6,838 bases of DNA from an uncultured Bacilli bacterium (GTDB taxonomy: Bacteria; Bacillota_I; Bacilli_A; RFN20; CAG-826). The translations under genes were made by a program, and so were the position numbers. Positions 1-5,682 of the stretch are shown here, one piece after another. Numbering within the stretch: position 1 is the first letter of the stretch; each line of letters opens with the position of its first letter. Where the stretch lies: the NCBI GenBank assembly GCA_934133115.1, contig CAKPAV010000094.1:1-6838 (forward strand). Direction: 5' to 3'. Below the pieces are notes generated by a model. That model had not been told where the DNA came from and searched no databases. It worked only from the letters and a program-made list of their open reading frames with translations.

Positions 1-293
1 TATTGCCAATGTGTCATATCTTTTGTGCGCCATGCATTAATTGTTGATGTGGCAGTTACATAAGCGTAATAATAACCACTATCTTGATCTCCTTCTTTTT
101 CTTCAACATATATTAAAGAAGGGTCTGCGCCTTGCATGGTCTTTACATTTCCATAAAAGACGCTAGTATTAAATTCTTGACGATTCCCATTATAGAATTT
201 AAACCAGGAAGTATCTTTGTTATTATCACAAGAACTAATAACAAATAAAGAACATAAGAACAAAGCAATTTTTTTAAATAATTTACATTTCAT
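1..293 (-). CDS. Lipoprotein, probable glycoside hydrolase family 43 (N-terminal part, cut by window edge)
   Basis: The reading frame opens at ATG 293-291 and stays open to position 1, giving about 97 residues; the C-terminal bulk lies outside the window. Residues 1-22 form a lipoprotein signal: a Lys-rich start, a hydrophobic core, then VISSC with the lipidated Cys at 22, so the product should be anchored on the outer face of the membrane. After a short linker comes GADPSLIYV (55-63), then GYYYAYVT (73-80) and RTKDMTHWQ (89-97). This order matches blade 1 of GH43 five-bladed beta-propellers, where the Asp of the DP motif (here D57) is the catalytic base. GH43 enzymes cut arabinan, xylan and related glycans. 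The start is fixed by AAGGAGG 9 bases upstream inside the preceding gene, whose stop lies 4 bases before this ATG. Other propeller families (GH32, GH130) are less likely. The second and third catalytic residues are not visible, so activity cannot be judged. Confidence 0.72.
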   Translation of the reverse strand, partial: MKCKLFKKIALFLCSLFVISSCDNNKDTSWFKFYNGNRQEFNTSVFYGNVKTMQGADPSLIYVEEKEGDQDSGYYYAYVTATSTINAWRTKDMTHWQ

Positions 294-297
294 TAAC

Positions 298-1638
298 TTA
301 TGCCTCCTTAACTGCTGGAAATCTTTCTTCAATTACTGCTTTATCTGTTGAGAATTCATAATCAAAGAAATTGAATGTGGCTGTAAATGCTGTATCGGCA
401 TATAAACCAAATTTTACTGAACCATCTTCATTAACACTAAACCACTTTGTATCTAAAGAAGATATAGTTCTTACATATACTAGCGAATTCGTAGCAAAAT
501 CTGTTAATAAGACATGAATCTTTTTGTTAACGCCATCATACACCATACCCATACGCATAACAGTGTTTTTAAAATCTTCATTTTTAATATTTGTTAAGCC
601 ACCTGAACTTGGGCTTACATCATTTCCATTAAATTTATCTGAAGTTGGGTCTCCGCTTGGACCACCCATTATTGTTTGATAGCCTGTAATAACTGTTCTA
701 ACACCAGTTGTATAACTTAAAGAAGCATATTTTCTTCCAATATACATATTTGTATTAGCGCTATATTTCTTAAAATAATAACCAATAGTCGCTAATTTAT
801 TATAATCTCCAAAGAATATTCCGACACGATTTTCATAAGTTGCGGTAATTCCTTCATAATCACTCATAGAAAGGCAAGTTGAGAAATAGAAATATTTTTC
901 TTCCGTGTGGAAATAAGTAAATCCAGCATCTCTTTTGTTATTAGCGTCACCATTACCCGAAAGAGTGATAGATGTTTTCTTATTTTCCGCATCATCTAAT
1001 GAATAATCCCATTTTTCCGTATTAAATGCCTTTATTTGAGCATCAAAGTCTCCAAATGTAAGTCCGCCATTTAGATTTTCTTTTGCAAAGCGCATACTTA
1101 CTTTAACATCAGTATCTGGCATTAAGAATTTAACTTTTGTTTCACTATAAATTCGACTTTTATATATTTCTGATTTGTTAACAACTAAAGATCTTTCAAT
1201 ACCATAATAAGAAAAACTTGGAATAATTGTTAATGTGACTAACTCACCATATTGTGCACTTGTTTTATCAGAAGTAATTGTGCCACCTAATGAATTTTCA
1301 ATTTCAATATTAGAAACAATTGGACTAAATGATACGCTTATTGAAGTATCACTACTAGGCATAATGAAACTAGATTCGCTAATTGCTTTATCATTAACTT
1401 TGATTTCATTAACTTTATAGCCCGTATCACTAACGCAACTAATAGATAATAAGTCACCTTGTTTAGCTTTATTAACTACTTCACCTTGTTTCATAACATA
1501 GAAACTTCCATTAGTTGTCGCATTTAAAATAAGATTATAAGTTTCTTTTTCTTTAAAAGATTCCATGCCACAACTTGTTAAAACTAAACCAAGTGTTATA
1601 AATAACAATCCTTTACCTTTCATAAATTTACTTTTCAT
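298..1638 (-). CDS. Surface lipoprotein with two InlB-B-like repeats and a C-terminal beta-sandwich-like domain
   Basis: The protein has 446 residues. Residues 1-23 are a lipoprotein signal peptide ending in LVLTSC (Cys23). Two tandem divergent modules follow, at about 34-105 and 109-184. Each has a glycine-containing first strand, a Gly followed by hydrophobic strand residues, and ends in F-x-MP-x-x-D followed by alternating Val/Ser/Phe (FIMPSSD at 91-97, FLMPDTD at 171-177). This is the signature of divergent InlB B-repeats (bacterial repeat, Flg_new type). Repeat 1 also carries the usual GY (73-74); repeat 2 has YYG instead. Residues about 190-430 look all-beta, with KFGLYADTAFTATFNFFDYEF near the end. 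That resembles the last strands of concanavalin-A/LamG-like or GH-associated carbohydrate-binding sandwiches, but no family is certain. AGGTG sits 5 bases before ATG 1638; Met6 has no such site. It lies between the oxidoreductase (8-base gap) and the GH43-like gene (4-base gap). A glycan-binding partner of that enzyme is the best guess. Confidence 0.7.
   Translation of the reverse strand: MKSKFMKGKGLLFITLGLVLTSCGMESFKEKETYNLILNATTNGSFYVMKQGEVVNKAKQGDLLSISCVSDTGYKVNEIKVNDKAISESSFIMPSSDTSISVSFSPIVSNIEIENSLGGTITSDKTSAQYGELVTLTIIPSFSYYGIERSLVVNKSEIYKSRIYSETKVKFLMPDTDVKVSMRFAKENLNGGLTFGDFDAQIKAFNTEKWDYSLDDAENKKTSITLSGNGDANNKRDAGFTYFHTEEKYFYFSTCLSMSDYEGITATYENRVGIFFGDYNKLATIGYYFKKYSANTNMYIGRKYASLSYTTGVRTVITGYQTIMGGPSGDPTSDKFNGNDVSPSSGGLTNIKNEDFKNTVMRMGMVYDGVNKKIHVLLTDFATNSLVYVRTISSLDTKWFSVNEDGSVKFGLYADTAFTATFNFFDYEFSTDKAVIEERFPAVKEA
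303..309 (-). promoter_or_regulatory. Ribosome binding site of the GH43-like lipoprotein gene
   Basis: AAGGAGG on the minus strand lies in the last codons of the preceding lipoprotein gene, 9 bases before ATG 293. It is the main evidence that the cut-off frame at the left edge is a real gene, and it fixes its start. Confidence 0.8.
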
Positions 1639-1646
1639 AAACGCAC

Positions 1647-2633
1647 CTACTTAATTATTCTTAAAACAACTTTCCCAACATTTTTATTTGTTAGTAATAA
1701 TTGATGAGCTTCTTCTACTTCACTAATATCTAACACACGATAAATAGTTGGTTTAATTGATCCATCTTCAAAGTATTTAAAGAAATCTCTTTGTAAATGT
1801 TTTAATAGTTGTTCTTTTTCATCATTCGTACGTTTTCTTAACATACTACCAACTAAATGTAATCCTTTTGTTAATACTGGTCGTAATTGAATTTCCGTAG
1901 TAATACCTGCTAAAGTGGAAATAAGAATCCAATAACCGCCACTAGCCATATAAGATAAAGCTTCACCTAAATCTTTTCCTGCTAAACAATCCATAGCAAC
2001 ATTAACTGGATGTCCTTCTTCTTCAAAACGTTTGAAGGCTTCACCAATACTTTCTTTTTCTTGAACTATGACATAATCCGCATTTAGATGTTTAATTTTT
2101 TCTTTAACTTCTTCTGTCATAACACTTGTTATAACTTTTGCTCCAAATGCTTTAGCCATTGGTATTGCCGCACTTGCTAGTCCACTAGCGCCAGCGGCAA
2201 TATAAACTGTTTGTCCTTTTTGAAGTTTGCCTTCTTCAAATAAATTTAAGTAAGAAGTAACATAGGCTTCTGGAATTGCTGATGCTTCTTCATAAGTTAA
2301 TCCTTTTGGCATTGGTAAAACTAATTGATAAGGAATAGCAATTTTAGTAGCGTAAGCTCCGCCGCCAACTAAAGCACAAACTTTATCGCCAATTTTAAAG
2401 TTGGTTTTTTCTTGAGCCTTTTTGCCCATTTCAATAATTTCACCTGCTAATTCTAATCCCATCCAAGATGGCCATCCGGCTGGTGAAGGATATTTTCCTT
2501 CTCTTTGAAGTAAATCCGCGCGATTTAAAGCCACTGCATGAATTTTTACAATGATCTTATCATCTTCTAAAACTGGATCATCTACTTCACTCCAAACAAG
2601 ATTTTTCTTTTCATCGACTAGCATTGCTTTCAT
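1647..2633 (-). CDS. Zinc-free NAD(P)H:quinone oxidoreductase, PIG3-like MDR family
   Basis: The protein has 328 residues, full length for a medium-chain dehydrogenase/reductase of the quinone oxidoreductase class. The N-terminal GroES-like part carries ALNRADLLQREGKYP (35-49), a hallmark of the PIG3/TP53I3 group, then GLELAGEI (59-66) and IGDKVCALVGGGAYA (81-95). The Rossmann part has IPEAYVTSY (120-128), AAGASGLAS (146-154), AKAFGAKVI (160-168) and GSMLRKR (262-268), which matches the family GSTLRSR element. The zinc-ligand set of alcohol dehydrogenases is not apparent. Known members reduce quinones or conjugated enones with NADPH in the cytoplasm; the substrate here is unknown. The coenzyme loop reads GASGLAS where GASGVGT is usual, so the last Gly is Ala. 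The start ATG 2633 has AAGGAGG 9 bases upstream and lies inside the end of the transporter gene (23-base overlap), which suggests translational coupling. The TAG stop overlaps the ribosome site of the next gene. Confidence 0.9.
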   Translation of the reverse strand: MKAMLVDEKKNLVWSEVDDPVLEDDKIIVKIHAVALNRADLLQREGKYPSPAGWPSWMGLELAGEIIEMGKKAQEKTNFKIGDKVCALVGGGAYATKIAIPYQLVLPMPKGLTYEEASAIPEAYVTSYLNLFEEGKLQKGQTVYIAAGASGLASAAIPMAKAFGAKVITSVMTEEVKEKIKHLNADYVIVQEKESIGEAFKRFEEEGHPVNVAMDCLAGKDLGEALSYMASGGYWILISTLAGITTEIQLRPVLTKGLHLVGSMLRKRTNDEKEQLLKHLQRDFFKYFEDGSIKPTIYRVLDISEVEEAHQLLLTNKNVGKVVLRIIK

Positions 2634-3612
2634 AAACTTTTTCCTCCTTAGCCTGTTCTATATTTTTGTTTTTTTCTTTATGTTTTATTTGTATATTGCT
2701 TAAGACAATCGCTGCACTTACTAAAATAAATGCTAATAAATGTTCAATCGTTATTTTACTATTTAACGGCAAAGCCACTGTGACTAATGCTGCAAATAAT
2801 GGTTCAGACATCTTTACAATAAATAGTTTAGACAAATCATATTTTTTGACAATTGAATACCATAACCAATAACTGACAATTGTTGCTAATACTAAATAAA
2901 CAAATATTAACATTCCAGTAAGAGATATATTTCTTAGTCTTCCGCCAAAGCATAGTCCAACAACTAATAAGATTATACCTCCAAATAATTGCGAATATCC
3001 AGTTACCGCCAATGCTGGTACATCTTTTAAAAATTTCTTATATATAACATTATATATTACCGTACAGAAACTGGCACCAATTACTAATAAACTTCCTAAA
3101 TCAAATTTAATATGGAAAGCATCCATATTCACTACTACAATCGAAGCAATTCCTAAGAAGGCTGCTAGTAGTTTTAAAATAGAAAACTTTTCTTCTTTTA
3201 TAAACAAGAAAGAAAAACATACAAATACCAATACTCCAGATTGTTTTAGTAATGCAGTTGAAGCACTATTAATTTTTGATAACCCAATGTAAGTAAAGGA
3301 ATAATGAAATATAATAGCGAATAATCCAACTAATAAAATTCCTAGAATATTGTTTTTCTTTTTTAAAGTTTTATATTCTTTATTTTTTATAGTAAACAAA
3401 GATAAGATAAATCCACTTACCAAAAATCTTAATCCTGCAAATAGGATTAAATCAGGAACAAAATCTGTATTTAAAGCAAATTCTTTAAATCCCCATTGTA
3501 CAAAAGGAAATAATGAACCCCATAAAGCCATAACTAGAACACTGAGTAAGATTATTTTAATGGTATTAGTTTTTGTTTGAATTTCTAATGTACTTTTTTC
3601 ATTAACAGCCAT
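2611..3612 (-). CDS. EamA/DMT-family membrane transporter, ten helices
   Basis: The protein has 333 residues with about ten hydrophobic segments (near 19-41, 54-74, 89-110, 119-139, 146-162, 172-193, 200-223, 232-253, 263-284, 290-308). This is the two-times-five layout of the drug/metabolite transporter superfamily. Family marks are ALWGSLFPF (29-37) in helix 1, the AGLRFLVSG stretch (59-67) in helix 2, INSASTALL (114-122) at helix 4, and KMSEPLFAALV (267-277) in helix 9, equivalent to the EP motif of the second EamA repeat. The C-terminal 25 residues are charged and probably cytoplasmic. EamA proteins move amino acids, nucleotide or sugar-related metabolites, or toxic compounds, mostly outward; sequence alone does not give the substrate. 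AAAGGAG lies 8 bases before ATG 3612, inside the last codons of the dehydrogenase gene, with a 5-base gap between the two genes. Its 3' end overlaps the start of the oxidoreductase gene. It is the only transporter in the visible operon. Confidence 0.88.
   Translation of the reverse strand: MAVNEKSTLEIQTKTNTIKIILLSVLVMALWGSLFPFVQWGFKEFALNTDFVPDLILFAGLRFLVSGFILSLFTIKNKEYKTLKKKNNILGILLVGLFAIIFHYSFTYIGLSKINSASTALLKQSGVLVFVCFSFLFIKEEKFSILKLLAAFLGIASIVVVNMDAFHIKFDLGSLLVIGASFCTVIYNVIYKKFLKDVPALAVTGYSQLFGGIILLVVGLCFGGRLRNISLTGMLIFVYLVLATIVSYWLWYSIVKKYDLSKLFIVKMSEPLFAALVTVALPLNSKITIEHLLAFILVSAAIVLSNIQIKHKEKNKNIEQAKEEKVYESNASR
2643..2649 (-). promoter_or_regulatory. Ribosome binding site of the oxidoreductase gene, inside the transporter gene
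   Basis: AAGGAGG on the minus strand lies 9 bases before ATG 2633 and within the coding sequence of the transporter gene. It supports the overlapping start over the alternative Met4, which has no such site at the right distance. Confidence 0.8.
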
Positions 3613-3617
3613 TCACC

Positions 3618-4619
3618 TTACTCCTTTATATCATAACCACACGCTTGAAGTGTTAATTTATGAACGATATATTCATGATCATATGTATAAGGATTCAATT
3701 CTTCTTTTTGAATCATCTTATATAAATGTTTAAATTGATCAGTGTATCTTCCTACTTGTGGTTCTAATTCAACAACTTTACTACAACTTGACCAAGATTT
3801 AGCATAATCTTTATGACAAACTGTAATATGAGTTGGATTTTCTATTGGACGAACTGATACTGTTCCCTTATCACCACAAATGGTAAATTCTCTTCTTTCC
3901 CAACCATTAATTTCTGAACTGTTGATACGAACAGTAGCAACGCCAAATTCATATTCTAAAATGGCAAATCCACTATCTTCAAAATCTAATCCATCAGCTT
4001 TTGTACATTTATTAAATGGCACCACACGTAATGGTTCACCTAATACCGAAACAATTAAATCAATCATATGGCATCCATATATGTACATTGAAGGAGATTT
4101 AACATTATAAGAAATTAATCGTTTCTTAAAATCAACATTTAATCCCGTTGACATAGAGGTATCAATTGAGAATGGTTTTCCCACAAATCCTTCTTTAACT
4201 TGGTTTATTGCATATTGAATCGCGTGATTATAACGATACATATATCCCATTTGAATGATTAAATCTTTTTTCTTAGCACTCATTAACAAATGTTTAAACT
4301 CATTTAAATTAATTCCTGCCGGTTTATCTAAATGAATATGATAACCTTTATCGATACAAACTTGCGCAAAAGGAACTAGATTTTCTACAGCCGGTTCAAC
4401 AAGCATTAAGTCTACATCTTTAATAGCAAATAATTCTTCTTCCGACATAAACTTAAGTCCTTCGTAACACTTATCATGTCCTCTTCTATTTTTCACTTCG
4501 TCATTTTCCACATAGACACCAACAATTTCAAATAAATCTGGTAAATTACGCATTTCTGCTACTTTAGCAGCACAGTGATTGTGGTCAATTCCATATATTC
4601 CAACTTTAATTCTTTTCAT
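3618..4619 (-). CDS. Gfo/Idh/MocA-family NAD(P)-dependent oxidoreductase
   Basis: The protein has 333 residues, normal length for the family. The N-terminal Rossmann fold starts IKVGIYGIDHNH (4-15), followed by the VDLMLVEPA strand (69-77). The nicotinamide-side motif is HLDKPAG (96-102), a DKP form of the common EKP, with Lys99 as the expected catalytic lysine. QMGYMYRYNHAI (123-134) and YGCHMIDLIVSVLG (181-194), with His184 and Asp187, match the substrate-binding and catalytic part of the C-terminal domain. Family members oxidise or reduce sugars, inositols and sugar derivatives in the cytoplasm; the exact sugar is not evident. The usual GxGxxG is replaced by GIDHNH, with Asp12 where the second Gly normally stands, a form I associate with some poorly characterised subfamilies. 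It is the first gene of the operon. AGGAGA lies 8 bases before ATG 4619, with a cre-like promoter just upstream and an AraC regulator diverging from it. Confidence 0.9.
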   Translation of the reverse strand: MKRIKVGIYGIDHNHCAAKVAEMRNLPDLFEIVGVYVENDEVKNRRGHDKCYEGLKFMSEEELFAIKDVDLMLVEPAVENLVPFAQVCIDKGYHIHLDKPAGINLNEFKHLLMSAKKKDLIIQMGYMYRYNHAIQYAINQVKEGFVGKPFSIDTSMSTGLNVDFKKRLISYNVKSPSMYIYGCHMIDLIVSVLGEPLRVVPFNKCTKADGLDFEDSGFAILEYEFGVATVRINSSEINGWERREFTICGDKGTVSVRPIENPTHITVCHKDYAKSWSSCSKVVELEPQVGRYTDQFKHLYKMIQKEELNPYTYDHEYIVHKLTLQACGYDIKE

Positions 4620-4624
4620 AAACT

Positions 4625-4643
4625 TACTCTCCTAAAGAGAGTA
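4625..4643. repeat. Perfect 7-bp inverted repeat over -10, start site and ribosome site
   Basis: TACTCTC (4625-4631) and GAGAGTA (4637-4643) are perfect inverted copies with a 5-base centre. The repeat covers most of the -10 box, the predicted start A4633 and the AGGAGA ribosome site of the dehydrogenase gene. If transcription starts at A4633, only one arm is transcribed, so the repeat would act as DNA (a second operator) and not as an RNA hairpin. If transcription starts further upstream, it could fold and hide the ribosome site. Confidence 0.5.
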
Positions 4644-4668
4644 TATTTTGGAAGCGCTTTTTTGTAAA
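4640..4668 (-). promoter_or_regulatory. Sigma-A-type promoter of the five-gene operon
   Basis: On the minus strand, TTTACA (4668-4663) and TATACT (4645-4640) are separated by exactly 17 bases. Each matches the consensus at 5 of 6 positions. The predicted transcription start is A4633, 7 bases below the -10, which gives a very short leader of about 14 bases starting at the ribosome site. A weaker alternative, TTGCGT (4706-4701) with TATCAT (4682-4677) and an 18-base spacer, lies upstream. Confidence 0.7.
4649..4662. promoter_or_regulatory. cre-like operator (CcpA or LacI-family) in the promoter spacer
   Basis: TGGAAGCGCTTTTT fits the catabolite-responsive element consensus TGWAARCGYTWNCW at 12 of 14 positions in either orientation. 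It contains the self-complementary core AAGCGCTT (4652-4659). It lies wholly between the -35 and -10 boxes of the operon promoter, so a bound repressor would block RNA polymerase. CcpA is the simplest candidate; a local LacI-type repressor is possible, but none is encoded in the window. Confidence 0.6.
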
Positions 4669-4743
4669 TGTTAATAATGATATTATTTGTCTTTTTTGAT
4701 ACGCAATTTAACAAAAGATTTATATTTATTATTCAGATATTTG

Positions 4744-4778
4744 TGTTATTATATTTATATAAAGCGGTTGAAGGAGGT
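4744..4778 (+). promoter_or_regulatory. Probable extended -10 promoter and strong ribosome site of the AraC gene
   Basis: TG-T-TATTAT (4744-4752) is an extended -10 element with 5 of 6 matches in the hexamer. No good -35 box is visible; TTTATT at 4725-4730 is the best at 16-base spacing. A poor -35 would fit a regulator expressed weakly or needing activation. AAGGAGGT at 4771-4778 is a full Shine-Dalgarno sequence for ATG 4787. The surrounding AT-rich sequence allows other -10 choices, such as TATATA at 4756-4761. Confidence 0.42.
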
Positions 4779-4786
4779 AAAAATCC

Positions 4787-5587
4787 ATGAAAAAAGCAAA
4801 TTTGAATTTATCCAATTTAGTACTTAATAAACTATTTGCTGTGAACACTATTAATAAATCCAATAAGCAGATGGTAATTCGTAAAGGAAGATTTACTTAC
4901 GCCTTTGCTTTAAAATTAGAAGGAACCACTATTTATAAGTGTAATGGTGTTGAATATGTTTCTAATCGTCATACATTACTAGTAATATCTAAAAACACTG
5001 ACTATACTTGGTTTTGTGAAGAATTAGGAAAATGTATTATGGTTGAATTTGATGCTGATTTTGATGGACAAACTTTTGATTTTTACCCAATTACTCTTAA
5101 CGCTCAAAACGAGCAAGAAATTGCTAGACTTTTTAATTTAATGGCGCATATTTGGGATTCTAAAAAAAACAATTACATTTTAAGATGTAAATCAATATTT
5201 TATGAAATATTAGCAAAATCAACAATTAACTATGATGATGTGTATGTTCCAAAATATATGATCAAATCAATTGAGCCCGCTGTTAAATATATGTTAAATA
5301 ATTATAACGATATTGATATTTCAAATGAATCTTTAGCAAAATTGTGTGGCATATCAACTGTATATTTCCGTAAATTGTTTTATAAAATATACAAAGTCGC
5401 ACCAATTAAATACTTAAAAAAAGTTAGATTAGATAAAGCTAAAGAATTATTAATTGGTGATTTTACTTCTGTTAGCGATGTTGCTACACTCGTCGGATTT
5501 TCAAGTGTATACACTTTCTCTAAAACTTTCAAAAAAGAGATTGGTGTAGCACCCACTGAATATGCTAAAACCGCTGATTTAAATTAA
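4787..5587 (+). CDS. AraC-family transcriptional regulator
   Basis: The protein has 266 residues. The N-terminal part (about 25-95) is a beta-rich, cupin-like segment as in AraC ligand-binding domains: FTYAFALKLEGTTIYKCNGVEY, then a CIMVEFDAD strand (83-91). Residues 110-170 are mainly helical. The C-terminal 165-262 is a typical AraC DNA-binding domain with two helix-turn-helix units. The first is at about 181-201 (ESLAKLCGIS then YFRKLFYK), followed by a linker helix APIKYLKKVRLDKAKELL (205-222). The second is at about 228-250 (SVSDVATLVGF with FSKTFKK), ending in GVAPTEY (253-259). Such proteins usually sense a sugar-like ligand and activate a neighbouring operon. A full Shine-Dalgarno AAGGAGGT (4771-4778) stands 8-9 bases before ATG 4787. 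It diverges from the five-gene operon, which is the likely target, and it ends at a terminator shortly downstream. Confidence 0.93.
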   Translation: MKKANLNLSNLVLNKLFAVNTINKSNKQMVIRKGRFTYAFALKLEGTTIYKCNGVEYVSNRHTLLVISKNTDYTWFCEELGKCIMVEFDADFDGQTFDFYPITLNAQNEQEIARLFNLMAHIWDSKKNNYILRCKSIFYEILAKSTINYDDVYVPKYMIKSIEPAVKYMLNNYNDIDISNESLAKLCGISTVYFRKLFYKIYKVAPIKYLKKVRLDKAKELLIGDFTSVSDVATLVGFSSVYTFSKTFKKEIGVAPTEYAKTADLN

Positions 5588-5601
5588 AAATAAACCATTA
5601 T

Positions 5602-5636
5602 AAGAAGCATTTTACCAACAATTTGCTTCTTTTTTT
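5602..5636 (+). terminator. Rho-independent terminator of the AraC gene
   Basis: AAGAAGCA (5602-5609) pairs with TGCTTCTT (5624-5631) to give an 8-bp stem with a 14-base loop, running into seven T residues (5630-5636). It begins 14 bases after the TAA stop of the AraC gene. Confidence 0.82.
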
Positions 5637-5640
5637 GTAC

Positions 5641-5670
5641 AAAAAAAGGATGTAACTACACGCTACATCC
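5641..5670 (-). terminator. Rho-independent terminator of the GLUG-protein gene
   Basis: Read on the minus strand, GGATGTA and TACATCC (5670-5664 and 5654-5648) form a 7-bp stem with a 9-base loop, followed by seven T residues (5647-5641). It lies 12 bases after the TAA stop of the GLUG gene. On the plus strand the same hairpin is followed by ATTTTTGTTTT, so it may also stop read-through from the AraC side. Confidence 0.82.
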
Positions 5671-5682
5671 ATTTTTGTTTTA

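Noticed and set aside
1235..1420. Plus-strand open frame of 61 codons inside the lipoprotein gene
   Set aside because: It lies antisense to a gene with strong domain evidence, and its composition is what the complementary strand of that coding sequence gives. It has no recognisable product.
2611..2613. TGA read as Trp (Mycoplasma-type code), which would extend the transporter
   Set aside because: Trp codons checked in the genes are TGG, and reading through gives only a few residues before another TGA. The standard code fits better.
2666..2872. Plus-strand open frame of 68 codons inside the transporter gene
   Set aside because: It is antisense to a conserved membrane protein, and the hydrophobic look is a by-product of the complementary strand.
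3350..3580. Plus-strand open frame of 76 codons inside the transporter gene
   Set aside because: It is antisense to the N-terminal helices of the transporter, and no family resemblance is seen.
3880..4110. Plus-strand open frame of 76 codons inside the Gfo/Idh/MocA gene
   Set aside because: It is antisense to the conserved catalytic region of the dehydrogenase and has no product evidence.
4673..4687. AATAAT-GAT-ATTATT inverted repeat as an AraC operator
   Set aside because: Short AT-only palindromes are expected by chance in a region this A+T-rich, and AraC-type proteins usually bind direct repeats. Nothing else supports it.
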